Shown here: positions 33,822 to 42,481 of the stretch, piece after piece
How the letters are laid out: each line of letters begins with the position of its first letter
Position numbering within the stretch: position 1 is the first letter of the stretch
Assembly (NCBI RefSeq): GCF_003610915.1
Contig: NZ_NSDJ01000002.1
Location: forward strand, 496,001 to 560,000
DNA length: 64,000 nucleotides
Direction of reading: 5' to 3'
From: Rahnella variigena
GTDB taxonomy: Bacteria; Pseudomonadota; Gammaproteobacteria; Enterobacterales; Enterobacteriaceae
Notes under the pieces: model-generated
What the model was told of the DNA's origin: nothing
The model's database searches: none
The model's input: the letters and a program-made list of their open reading frames with translations, nothing else
Program-made: the position numbers and the translations under genes

Positions 33822-35369
33822 ATGCCAAATTCCTGGAATCGTCGCGATTTCCTCAAGTTTTCTCTGGCAGCCGGCGCCGCTTCCGGGCTCAGTTTTACCC
33901 TGCCCGCCACCGCTGCCGACAACACACCGAAGAAAGGCGGACACCTCAAACTGGGCATTGATGGTGCGGCGACCACCGACGTGTTGGATCCGGCAAGCTG
34001 GATCAGTTCATACATGATGGTGGTAGGTTGTGCCTGGGGCGATACGCTGGTGCGTACCGATCCGGTCAGCGGCAAAGCGATACCGGGGCTGGCAGAAAGC
34101 TGGGAAAGCGCCGACAAATCAACGCGCTGGATATTTACCCTTCGTAAAGGCGTTCAGTTCCATAACGGCCAGGCGCTGACGGCAGAAGATGTAGTCAAAA
34201 CCCTTTCCCGTCACCGTGATCCGAAATTCCGTTCCGGCGTAATTGCCTATCTGTCATCCATCAGTACCGTCACCAGTGATGGCGATAAAATCACCATTAC
34301 TCTTAATGAAAGCAATGTCGATTTCCCGCTGGTACTTTCGCTGTGGAACCTGCAAATCCAGCCCGGTGGCGGCTATGAAAATCCTAACGCCGGGATCGGC
34401 ACCGGGCCTTACCGCATCGTCAAATTCGAGGCTGGCGTCTATACCCAGCTGGAGAAAAACCCGCATGACTGGGACAGCAGCCGGGGCAATGTGGCGAGTG
34501 CAGAAGTGATCGCGATTAATGATGCATCGAGCCGGGTTGCGGCACTGTCTACCGGAAAAGTGCATTTCATCAGCGGGCTGAGCCCGAAAATCGTGGCACT
34601 GCTGAAAAGCGGCCCGGTCACGATTTACAACACACCGGGACGCGGACATTACACGTTGCCGATGATGGTCAACACCCCGCCATTCGACAATAACGACCTG
34701 CGTCTGGCGCTGAAACTGGCCATTGACCGCCAGCAAATTCTGGATCGCGTGCTGGGCGGTTATGGCTCGCTCGGCAATGATTTCCCGGTCAACAGTGCGT
34801 ATCCGTTGTTCCCGGCCGATATTCCGCAACGCCAGTACGACCCCGATCAGGCCGCATTCCACTTTAAAAAATCCGGCTACAGCAGGCCCATTGTGCTGGA
34901 TGTCGCTGAAGGGGTTTTCCCCGGTGCCGTCGATGCCGCCACGCTGTTCCAGCTCAGCGCGCAGAAAGCCGGGATCAAAATTGATATCCGCCGCCAGCCG
35001 GATGACGGCTACTGGAATAATGTCTGGCGTAATAAACCGTTCTGCGTGTCGTCATGGGGAACACGTTTAACCCAGGATCTGATCTATTCGCTCGAACTGG
35101 GCCCGTCCTCAGCCAGCAATGAAACCCACTTCGCTAATCCGCAATTTGCCAGCCTGCTCAAACTTGCACGGGCTGAAGAGGATGAGGCCAAACGCCGCAC
35201 GCTGTATCACGACATTGCGCTGATTGTGCGTGATGAAGGCGGCACCCTGCTGCCGGTGTTCAATAATTACCTCAACGCCAGCAGCAACAAACTTCAGGGT
35301 TATATCGAAGATGTCGGCAACGATTTATCCAACGGTCACGTCATCTCACGCGTCTGGCTGAACAACTGA
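33822..35369 (+). CDS. ABC transporter substrate-binding protein, peptide/nickel family, Tat signal
   Basis: The 515-residue protein belongs to the family 5 solute-binding proteins (DppA/OppA type), with 'TRWIFTLRKGVQFHNGQALTAEDVV' (from about residue 103) and 'GTGPYRIVKFE'. Its signal peptide carries a twin-arginine motif (NRRDFLKF, residues 6-13) and an Ala-rich core cleaved near residue 31. It would thus be exported folded to the periplasm, unusual for this family. The stop overlaps the permease start, and four more coupled genes follow. It is divergent from the molybdopterin reductase with a shared 230-base promoter region. The ligand could be a peptide or a sulfoxide-containing compound; this is not shown. 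Confidence 0.88.
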   Translation: MPNSWNRRDFLKFSLAAGAASGLSFTLPATAADNTPKKGGHLKLGIDGAATTDVLDPASWISSYMMVVGCAWGDTLVRTDPVSGKAIPGLAESWESADKSTRWIFTLRKGVQFHNGQALTAEDVVKTLSRHRDPKFRSGVIAYLSSISTVTSDGDKITITLNESNVDFPLVLSLWNLQIQPGGGYENPNAGIGTGPYRIVKFEAGVYTQLEKNPHDWDSSRGNVASAEVIAINDASSRVAALSTGKVHFISGLSPKIVALLKSGPVTIYNTPGRGHYTLPMMVNTPPFDNNDLRLALKLAIDRQQILDRVLGGYGSLGNDFPVNSAYPLFPADIPQRQYDPDQAAFHFKKSGYSRPIVLDVAEGVFPGAVDAATLFQLSAQKAGIKIDIRRQPDDGYWNNVWRNKPFCVSSWGTRLTQDLIYSLELGPSSASNETHFANPQFASLLKLARAEEDEAKRRTLYHDIALIVRDEGGTLLPVFNNYLNASSNKLQGYIEDVGNDLSNGHVISRVWLNN

Positions 35370-36367
35370 TGAAAAGTCTTATTGCGCGCGGGATGCGCAG
35401 CACGGCGCCCCGTCATCCGCTCGCCCGCGCCATCATTCACCGCCTGCTGCTGGCGGTGATTTTACTCTGGGGTGTATCGCTGCTGATCTTCGCCGCCGTC
35501 AACGCCCTGCCCGGTGATTTTGCTGCCGCGTCACTGGGACGCGCAGCGACACCTGAGGCGATTGCCAGTATCAGGCAAAGTCTCGGGCTGGATAAGCCGC
35601 TGGTCACCCGTTATCTGCTGTGGATGCTACAGATTTTCAAAGGCGATTTCGGGCTCTCATGGGCCAGTCAGCAACCGGTCAGCGCACAGCTCGGGCACCG
35701 GTTACTCAATTCACTGTGGCTTGCGGGTGCCGCCGCGTTACTTGCGATCCCGGTCGCGTTACTGGGCGGTCTGTTCGCCGTGCGCTATCTGCACCGCCTG
35801 CCCGACCGTATGATTACGCTGGTATCCCTGATTATTCTCTCACTGCCGGAATTTTTAATCGGCTATCTGCTGATTCAGGTGCTGGTGTTACACGTGGGCG
35901 TCTCGACGTTTCCCTCTACGATTTATGACGGCATGAGCCTGCCGGATCGTCTTTCCGCCCTGTTGCTGCCGGTGCTGACACTGGCGATTGCAGTGCTGGC
36001 AAACATGTTGCGATCGGCACGCAGTGCGCTGATGTCGGTCACCAGTACGCCGTGGATGGAAACAGCGCGGCTGAAGGGATTACCGCCGCTGCGTATTTTA
36101 TGGCGACACGCCGCACCGAATGCCATTTCCCCCGTACTGACCGTGATCGCCATGAATCTGGCCGGACTGATTGTCGGTGCAATGATCATTGAAGTGATTT
36201 TTGTCTATCCGGGTGTCGGGCAATACATGGTGGATGCCGTCACCGTACGCGACATTCCGGTCGTGCAGGCCTGCGGGCTGGTGTTTGCCGCCGTGTATAT
36301 TCTGCTTAATTTACTGGTCGATATGCTGGCGATGGCGGCAAACCCACGACTGAGGTTCCCGCGATGA
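35369..36367 (+). CDS. ABC transporter permease (DppB type)
   Basis: The 332-residue inner-membrane permease has six hydrophobic segments and the DppB/OppB N-terminal pattern 'LWGVSLLIFAAVNALPGDFAAASLG' (from about residue 38). The permease EAA-loop region follows ('ETARLKGLPPLRILWRHAAPNAISPVLTVI', about 231-260). The ATG overlaps the stop of the binding protein and its own stop overlaps the next permease start. It forms the channel together with the product of the next gene. Confidence 0.9.
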   Translation: MKSLIARGMRSTAPRHPLARAIIHRLLLAVILLWGVSLLIFAAVNALPGDFAAASLGRAATPEAIASIRQSLGLDKPLVTRYLLWMLQIFKGDFGLSWASQQPVSAQLGHRLLNSLWLAGAAALLAIPVALLGGLFAVRYLHRLPDRMITLVSLIILSLPEFLIGYLLIQVLVLHVGVSTFPSTIYDGMSLPDRLSALLLPVLTLAIAVLANMLRSARSALMSVTSTPWMETARLKGLPPLRILWRHAAPNAISPVLTVIAMNLAGLIVGAMIIEVIFVYPGVGQYMVDAVTVRDIPVVQACGLVFAAVYILLNLLVDMLAMAANPRLRFPR

Positions 36368-37179
36368 AATCACTTTTCTCCTCAGTAAGCGCCGTGACCG
36401 GTGCGTTTCTGCTGATCCTGTTTGTCTTCGCCTCGCTGGCCGCGCCGTGGATCGCGCCTTACGATGCCCGTCAGATAAGCGGTGAAATCTGGCAACCAAT
36501 GAGTGCCGCCCATTGGCTGGGCACCGATAATCTCGGCAGGGATTTGTTCTCCCGTCTGCTGTCTGGCGCACGTCTTACCTTGTCGTTTGCTTTTGTGATT
36601 TCAGTAATGGCTACGCTTGCGGGCACGCTGCTTAGCTTTCTGGCGGTCAGTGTGGGAGGCGCGGTGGAGGGAATATTGTCACGCCTCAACGATCTGTTTA
36701 TGTCACTGCCGTCGCTGATTATCGCGCTGGTGGCGCTGGCGGTGTTACCACAAACTAACAGCACGCTGATCGTTGTGCTGGCCGCCATCGGTGCGACGCG
36801 CGTTTATCGTCTCGGTTACAGCCTTGCCTCGCATATTCTGGCCACGGATTACATGGAAGCCGCAAAGCTTGCCGGTGAATCTCACGCGTACCGGGTCATC
36901 CGCGAAATGCTGCCCAACGCCCGCTTTCCGCTGCTGGCAGAATGGGGAATGCAGTTCAGCGCCAGCATTCTTTTTATCTCGACACTCTCTTTCATCGGGC
37001 TGGGGATCCAGCCCCCCGCAGCCGACTGGGGCGCCATCGTGCGGGAAAATAAAGACGGCATTCTGTTTGGTGTCAGTGCCGCCTTTTACCCTGCCATCGC
37101 CATTTCGTTGCTGGTCATTGCCGTCAATTTGCTGGTCGATGCCCTGAGCAGAAAGCTGCAACAACAGGAGGATCAGTAA
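36364..37179 (+). CDS. ABC transporter permease (DppC type)
   Basis: This 271-residue second permease of the transporter shows the DppC layout: a short N-terminal membrane segment, 'LAAPWIAPYDARQISGEIWQPMSAAHWLGTDNLGRDLFSRLLSGAR' (from about residue 22), and an EAA loop ('DYMEAAKLAGESHAYRVIREMLPNA'). The start and stop overlap the neighbouring genes, so the operon is tightly coupled. Confidence 0.9.
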   Translation: MKSLFSSVSAVTGAFLLILFVFASLAAPWIAPYDARQISGEIWQPMSAAHWLGTDNLGRDLFSRLLSGARLTLSFAFVISVMATLAGTLLSFLAVSVGGAVEGILSRLNDLFMSLPSLIIALVALAVLPQTNSTLIVVLAAIGATRVYRLGYSLASHILATDYMEAAKLAGESHAYRVIREMLPNARFPLLAEWGMQFSASILFISTLSFIGLGIQPPAADWGAIVRENKDGILFGVSAAFYPAIAISLLVIAVNLLVDALSRKLQQQEDQ

Positions 37180-38804
37180 TGTCAGAGGCACTCTTACAGG
37201 TCGCACAGCTGTGCGTTGGACATCAGCAAACTGTATTGATTGACCACGTGTCTTTTGAATTACGCAAAGGCGACGTGCTGGGCGTAATCGGCGAATCTGG
37301 CGCCGGGAAATCCACCCTCGGGCTCGCGGTGATGGGGCATTATCGCGGCGCGCTGCGACCGCTCAGCGGCAGCATTACTTTTCAGGGGCAAACTTATCAT
37401 CCCCGGGATGCGTGCCGTTTAGCAACACTTCAGGGCAAACGCGTTTGTTATGTCGCGCAATCGGCCAGTGCCGGTTTTAATCCGGCATTTCCGCTGGGTT
37501 CGCAGGTTATTGAAGCCGCGTGTTATCACGGTGTCCTGACGCGTGAGGCCGCACAGGAAAAGTTGTTGCAGCTGTTCGCCCTGCTCGGTTTGCCGGATCC
37601 GGTACAGTTCGCCAGACGCTATCCTCATCAGGTTTCCGGCGGTCAGTTGCAGCGGGCAATGACCGCCATGGCACTGTGCTCCTCGCCTGATTTGATTGTT
37701 TTTGATGAGCCGACCACCGCGCTGGATGTCACTACGCAGCTCGACGTTCTGGCGGCTATCCGCCACGCGGTGAAGCAAACCCGCACGGCGGCGCTGTATA
37801 TTTCGCACGATATTGCCGTGGTCTCGCAAATTGCCGACAGCCTGCTGGTGTTGCGCCACGGCAAACAGATCGAATATGGCCGCACTGCCGATATCCTTAG
37901 GTCAGCCGCACATCCTTACACCCGTGCGTTGCTCAATACCCGACACCCGGCACCGCTGCTGGTCGCTGAACAACATGCGCCGGTGCTTGAACTGCGTGAT
38001 CTGACCGTCGGGTACGGTAACGGGCAGCCGGTTATCTCGCAGCTTTCGATGACACTGCCCCGCGGGCAAACCTTTGCGCTGGTCGGCGAGTCGGGCTCCG
38101 GTAAATCTACCCTGGCCCGCACGCTGGCCGGGCTGCAAAAACCGCAATCCGGCGAGCTGACGCTGGAAGGCAAGGCACTGTCGTTTGATTGTCAGCGGCG
38201 AACTGCGCAGCAGCGCTGGCAAATCCAGTACATTTATCAGAACGCGGATACCGCACTGAACCCGCGCCACCGGGTACGTGAGCTGATCGGGCGGAATATC
38301 ATGCGCCGCAGCGGTTTGCGCGGTGCCGCGCTTAAAGCACGCCTCAGTCAGTTGCTTGAGCAGGTAGAACTGGCGCCGGAGCTGGCCGATCGTTTTCCCT
38401 CGCAGCTTTCAGGCGGGCAAAAACAGCGAGTGGCAATTGCGCGGGCGCTGGCAGCGGAACCGGAAATTCTCATTTGTGATGAACCGACCTCGGCACTGGA
38501 TCCGCTGGTCGCGCAGGGCGTACTGGCCTTGTTCAGACAGCTTCAGCAGTCTGCCGGCCTGACCTTGCTTTTTATCACTCACGACATCGCGACGGTGCGC
38601 AGCATTGCCCATTCCGTGGCCGTCATGCATCGCGGCAAACTGGTGCGTCAGGGCTTGCGGGAGACGGTGCTGACGCCGCCTTTCGATGATTACACCGCGC
38701 GTCTGTTGCAGGCCGAACCCACGCTGGAACCCGGCTGGCTGGCATCAGCCCTGAAGGTTCCGTCCCCCGAACACCCCTTGTCATTGCAGGAAATACTCAC
38801 ATGA
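37179..38804 (+). CDS. Fused double ABC ATPase (DppD-DppF type)
   Basis: The 541-residue protein has two complete nucleotide-binding domains. The first has Walker A 'GESGAGKST', signature 'VSGGQLQRAMTAMAL' and Walker B 'LIVFDEPTTALD'. The second repeats this with 'GESGSGKST', 'LSGGQKQRVAIARAL' and 'ILICDEPTSALDP'. It energises the two permeases as a single chain where many peptide systems use two proteins. The start overlaps the preceding stop (TAATG) and the dipeptidase start overlaps its end. Confidence 0.93.
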   Translation: MSEALLQVAQLCVGHQQTVLIDHVSFELRKGDVLGVIGESGAGKSTLGLAVMGHYRGALRPLSGSITFQGQTYHPRDACRLATLQGKRVCYVAQSASAGFNPAFPLGSQVIEAACYHGVLTREAAQEKLLQLFALLGLPDPVQFARRYPHQVSGGQLQRAMTAMALCSSPDLIVFDEPTTALDVTTQLDVLAAIRHAVKQTRTAALYISHDIAVVSQIADSLLVLRHGKQIEYGRTADILRSAAHPYTRALLNTRHPAPLLVAEQHAPVLELRDLTVGYGNGQPVISQLSMTLPRGQTFALVGESGSGKSTLARTLAGLQKPQSGELTLEGKALSFDCQRRTAQQRWQIQYIYQNADTALNPRHRVRELIGRNIMRRSGLRGAALKARLSQLLEQVELAPELADRFPSQLSGGQKQRVAIARALAAEPEILICDEPTSALDPLVAQGVLALFRQLQQSAGLTLLFITHDIATVRSIAHSVAVMHRGKLVRQGLRETVLTPPFDDYTARLLQAEPTLEPGWLASALKVPSPEHPLSLQEILT

Positions 38805-39796
38805 TCCAGACCGATATAGCCCGACGCGCCCGCGCAATTTTTTCCGACTCGCTGGTCTGGGATGGCCACTCCGGCTTCATGCCCGATCCGGCAGCAGACC
38901 TGAATAATCTACAACTCTGGCGGGATGCGGGCGTGCATTACCTGTCAGTGGATGTCGGCTTCGATGTCCTGCCGTGGGAGCAGACAGTACGCAATCTGGC
39001 GGCGTTCCGGCACTGGATCCTCGATCATGCCGATGACTATTTGCTGGTGAACCAGCCGGAGGATATTCTGACCGCCCGTGCTGCAGGAAAGCTGGCGATC
39101 ACCTTTGATATCGAAGGGATGAACGCGCTGGATGGCCGCGTTGAAATGGTGGAGTTTTATCATCACCTGGGCGTACGACAGATGCTGTTTGCTTATAACC
39201 GCAATAATCTGGCGGGTGGCGGCTGCCATGATGAAAACGCAGGTTTGACGTCATTCGGCAAAGAAGTGATTGATGAAATGAACCGCGTTGGCATGTTCGT
39301 TGATGTCTCTCATTGCAGTCTTCAGACCAGCATCGAAGCCATTGAATATTCCCGTAAGCCGGTCATCTTTTCCCATTCCAATCCAAAAGCCGTACATGCG
39401 CACGGCAGAAACATCAGCGATGAACAAATCAGGGCATGTGTGAACAATGGCGGGCTGATTGGCGTGAACGGGATTGGTGAGTTCCTGGGTGACAGCGCGC
39501 CCGACGCCGCGCTGTTCGCCCGGCATGTCGATTATCTGATACATCTCGCCGGTCCCCGCCACGTGGGAATAGCACTGGATTATGCCTTTCCTGTGGGCAA
39601 TGTCAGTACCGGCGAAATTCTGGCGGCACATCCTGAATACTGGCCCGCAGAGGAATATTCCGGCGAAGGTGGCTACGTGCATCCCTCCGCGCTGGAAGAG
39701 GTTGCTGGCCACTTGTTACAGTCAGGACACAGCGAAAAAGTGATCCGCAATGTGCTAGGGGAAAACTTCTTACGGCTGGCGAGAGAAGTCTGGTAA
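38801..39796 (+). CDS. M19 (renal/membrane) dipeptidase family protein
   Basis: This 331-residue metallopeptidase-family protein shows the M19 pattern: 'WDGHSGF' near residue 20, 'FDIEGMNALDG' (metal-bridging Glu, near 109), 'DVSHCS' and 'FSHSN'. In classical members the first metal motif is H-x-D; here it is H-S-G, so one metal ligand is lost, as in some other bacterial subfamilies. No signal peptide, so cytoplasmic. Coupling to the ABC ATPase gene (ATGA overlap) suggests it cleaves the imported substrate, possibly a dipeptide or a D-amino-acid-containing compound. Confidence 0.87.
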   Translation: MIQTDIARRARAIFSDSLVWDGHSGFMPDPAADLNNLQLWRDAGVHYLSVDVGFDVLPWEQTVRNLAAFRHWILDHADDYLLVNQPEDILTARAAGKLAITFDIEGMNALDGRVEMVEFYHHLGVRQMLFAYNRNNLAGGGCHDENAGLTSFGKEVIDEMNRVGMFVDVSHCSLQTSIEAIEYSRKPVIFSHSNPKAVHAHGRNISDEQIRACVNNGGLIGVNGIGEFLGDSAPDAALFARHVDYLIHLAGPRHVGIALDYAFPVGNVSTGEILAAHPEYWPAEEYSGEGGYVHPSALEEVAGHLLQSGHSEKVIRNVLGENFLRLAREVW

Positions 39797-39848
39797 ACGC
39801 TTATGGCAGGCACTGAAATCCAGTAAGGAGTCAGATGCCTCGCCTATT

Positions 39849-40610
39849 TCACCCCTGGCCAAAAATCTTTATGACCGCATCCAGATGATCTTTCATCGCT
39901 TTCTTTGCTGCACGACTGTCACGTGCTTCCAGTGCAGTCAGGATTTCGAGGTGTTCAATCTCTGAACGGTGCGGCATATCCTGCGGCGTGTAATGTAATT
40001 GCAGGCTGCGGAACATGGTGCCATAACGGTGGCCGAGCAGGTGCGCGATGATAAAAGCGTAAGCCGGATTACCACTGGCCTGCGCGATGCGGATATGAAA
40101 CAAACGGTCACCGGGATGAGTGGCCGAACCATTGCGATTATCGCGACAGTTCTGTTCATAAGCCAGCCTGATCGCCGCAAGTTCTTCGTCGGTTGCGTTT
40201 CTTGCCGCGAGTGCCGCAGTTTCCGGTTCTATCAGACGCCGGGTTTGCAGCAGGGAAAATGGCGGCAATTCGGCAGTGAAATCCAGCTCGATATTCAGCT
40301 CATCATCCACGTCCGCCCACTGATTACGCCCTGCCTGCGACATCACCGGCTCCTGCGAAGGCGCGACCGGTACCGCCGGAGGATGGCGCACAATGACACC
40401 GTTTCCCACACGCACGTCCACCAGTCCGATAACTTCCAGCGCGATTAACGCCTCACGGACAGACGCACGGCTGACCTGCAACTGACTGGCCAGCTCACGT
40501 TCGGCAGGAAGACGGCTGCCGGGCGGAAATTCTTTGTTATCGATTAACGTTTTTAGCTGGTCAGCTATCTGCCTGTAAATTCTGGGATTTTCTAATTTTT
40601 TTATCGGCAT
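39849..40610 (-). CDS. GntR/FadR-family regulator of the L-fucose genes
   Basis: I place the start at the ATG at 40610, with AGGTG eight bases upstream; an earlier in-frame ATG (40634) lacks this. The 253-residue protein has a GntR winged helix ('IADQLKTLIDNKEFPPGSRLPAERELASQLQVSRASVREALIALEV', about 12-57). A FadR-type C-terminal FCD ligand domain follows, with metal-site-like His and Asp residues ('HPGDRLFHIRIAQASGNPAY'). It is divergent from the L-fucose catabolic operon, and a palindrome at 40785-40799 suits it. It most likely senses a pathway intermediate; the identity is not visible. Confidence 0.87.
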   Translation of the reverse strand: MPIKKLENPRIYRQIADQLKTLIDNKEFPPGSRLPAERELASQLQVSRASVREALIALEVIGLVDVRVGNGVIVRHPPAVPVAPSQEPVMSQAGRNQWADVDDELNIELDFTAELPPFSLLQTRRLIEPETAALAARNATDEELAAIRLAYEQNCRDNRNGSATHPGDRLFHIRIAQASGNPAYAFIIAHLLGHRYGTMFRSLQLHYTPQDMPHRSEIEHLEILTALEARDSRAAKKAMKDHLDAVIKIFGQG

Positions 40611-40784
40611 CGGACACCTGAGGTCAATTCTCATTAAGTGATTCAGCTAGCATTTCCCGGACAAAAATCTTGCTGAATTGTTTTATGCATGTAAAAAGTT
40701 GGTTAAACGAAATGGCGTTTTAAGTACAAGCTTGCCGAACATCTTAGCAAAAAGCAGTGCTTATCACGCGTTTTTTTCACCTCC

Positions 40785-40799
40785 AATGGCCTGACCATT
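40785..40799. promoter_or_regulatory. Palindrome AATGGCCTGACCATT, candidate FadR-family operator
   Basis: This 15-base near-perfect inverted repeat (TGG...CCA core like other FadR-family sites) lies 34 bases before the first gene of the L-fucose operon and between the two divergent units. The adjacent regulator at 39849 is the natural candidate to bind it. Confidence 0.62.
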
Positions 40800-40832
40800 A
40801 GGCCTTTAAAGACACTTTTACGGGGAACAGCT

Positions 40833-41573
40833 ATGAGCCTGGCAGGGAAAAAAGTTCTGATCACCGCCGCCGGACAAGGCATCGGATTTAACACCGCGAC
40901 GCTGTTTGCCCGTGAAGGCGCAGAGGTGATTGCCACAGATATCAACATCAGCGCCCTGCGTGATATTCCGGGCATCACTCCGCGTCTGCTCGACGTAACC
41001 GACCCGCAGGCGATTGCCGCACTGGCGGAAGAAACCGGTGCGCTCGACGTGTTGTTCAACTGCGCGGGTGTGGTACACAGCGGCGACATTCTGACCTGCA
41101 CAGAACGCGAATGGCAGTTTGCGTTAGATCTCAACGTGACGGCGATGTTCCACATGATCCGCGCGTTTCTGCCCGCCATGCTCGAACGCAACAGCGGCTC
41201 GGTGATCAACATGTCGTCGGTCGCTTCCAGCATCAAAGGCGTGCCGAACCGCTTTGCTTACAGTGCCTCGAAAGCGGCGGTGATTGGCCTGACGCGCTCA
41301 GTTGCGGCGGATTACGTCACCCGCGGGATCCGCTGTAACGCTATTTGCCCGGGCACGGTGGAATCACCTTCCCTGCGCCAGCGCATTGCTGCTCAGGCAC
41401 AGGCTGAAGGCCGCAGCGAAGAAGAAGTGTATGCGGCGTTTGTTTCGCGTCAGCCAATCGGGCGCATCGGTAAAACAGAAGAAATCGCCCAGCTTGCGCT
41501 GTATCTGGCCTCAGATGCCAGTTCATATACCACCGGCACGGTTCAGATTATTGACGGCGGCTGGAGCAACTGA
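40833..41573 (+). CDS. SDR dehydrogenase, probable 2-keto-3-deoxy-L-fuconate dehydrogenase
   Basis: The 246-residue short-chain dehydrogenase has the cofactor motif TAAGQGIG (residues 11-18), 'NCAGV', the catalytic Ser in 'INMSSVASS' and the YSASK active-site pair. In the oxidative L-fucose pathway this step turns 2-keto-3-deoxy-L-fuconate into the 2,4-diketo acid. The sequence and the gene order (followed by an FAH-family hydrolase and an L-fuconate dehydratase) fit. A GGGGA ribosome-binding site precedes the ATG. Substrate assignment rests on the cluster as a whole. Confidence 0.82.
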   Translation: MSLAGKKVLITAAGQGIGFNTATLFAREGAEVIATDINISALRDIPGITPRLLDVTDPQAIAALAEETGALDVLFNCAGVVHSGDILTCTEREWQFALDLNVTAMFHMIRAFLPAMLERNSGSVINMSSVASSIKGVPNRFAYSASKAAVIGLTRSVAADYVTRGIRCNAICPGTVESPSLRQRIAAQAQAEGRSEEEVYAAFVSRQPIGRIGKTEEIAQLALYLASDASSYTTGTVQIIDGGWSN

Positions 41574-41611
41574 TTTTCACAGATCTGACTTTCACAGAAG
41601 GACACTGACTC

Positions 41612-42454
41612 ATGAAATTATTACGTTACGGCAATGCAGGTTCTGAACGCCCAGGCCTGCTCGACAGCAACGGCAAATTGCGCGACCTCAGCGCCCATGT
41701 CGCTGACATCAGTGGCGAATTTTTACAGCCGGAAACGCTGGATAAACTGCGCCAGCTTGATCCGCAAAGTCTGCCGCTGGTCAGCGGCGAACCGCGTCTC
41801 GGCGCCTGTGTTGGCAAGGTGGGGAAATTTATCTGCATCGGCCTGAATTACGCCGATCATGCCGCTGAAACCGGCGCGGAGATCCCGAAAGAACCGGTCG
41901 TTTTCAGTAAATGGACCAGCGCGATTGTCGGGCCAAACGACGATGTGGAAATTCCGCGTGACTCGGTTAAAACCGACTGGGAAGTCGAGCTTGGTGTGGT
42001 GATCGGCACCGGCGGGCGCTATATCAGCGAAGCAGATGCGCTGTCGCACGTGGCCGGTTACTGCGTGATCAACGATGTGTCCGAGCGCGAATTCCAGATT
42101 GAACGCGGCGGCACCTGGGACAAAGGCAAAGGCTGCGACACCTTTGGTCCGACCGGCCCGTGGCTGGTTACGGCCGACGAAATCCCTGATCCGCACCAGC
42201 TGAATCTGTGGCTGGAAGTGGACGGCAAACGCTGGCAGAACGGCAACACGCGCACCATGATTTTCCAGATCCCCGAAATTATCAGTTATCTCAGCCGTTT
42301 TATGAGCCTGCAAGCGGGCGACATTATTTCCACCGGAACCCCGCCGGGCGTCGGGCTGGGGCAGAAACCGCCGGTATATCTGAAAGCCGGTCAGGTGATG
42401 CGTCTTGGGATTGAAGGTTTGGGTGAGCAACGTCAGAAGACGGTGCAGGTATAA
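41612..42454 (+). CDS. FAH-family 2,4-diketo-3-deoxy-L-fuconate hydrolase
   Basis: The 280-residue protein is of the fumarylacetoacetate hydrolase family, with 'CIGLNYADHAAETGAEIPKEPVVF' (about 72-95), the metal-ligand pattern 'DWEVELGVVIG' and 'GTPPGVGLG' near the C-terminus. In this pathway it would cleave 2,4-diketo-3-deoxy-L-fuconate to pyruvate and L-lactate. It lies 38 bases after the dehydrogenase and 27 before the dehydratase, with AAGGA upstream of its ATG. Confidence 0.85.
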   Translation: MKLLRYGNAGSERPGLLDSNGKLRDLSAHVADISGEFLQPETLDKLRQLDPQSLPLVSGEPRLGACVGKVGKFICIGLNYADHAAETGAEIPKEPVVFSKWTSAIVGPNDDVEIPRDSVKTDWEVELGVVIGTGGRYISEADALSHVAGYCVINDVSEREFQIERGGTWDKGKGCDTFGPTGPWLVTADEIPDPHQLNLWLEVDGKRWQNGNTRTMIFQIPEIISYLSRFMSLQAGDIISTGTPPGVGLGQKPPVYLKAGQVMRLGIEGLGEQRQKTVQV

Positions 42455-42481
42455 CCTCTTGCAGCTGAAGGATTTTTTGCG

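Noticed and set aside
41723..42430. 235-codon minus-strand frame opposite the FAH-family gene
   Set aside because: Produced by GC-rich codon bias of the real gene; no ribosome-binding site and no recognisable family.
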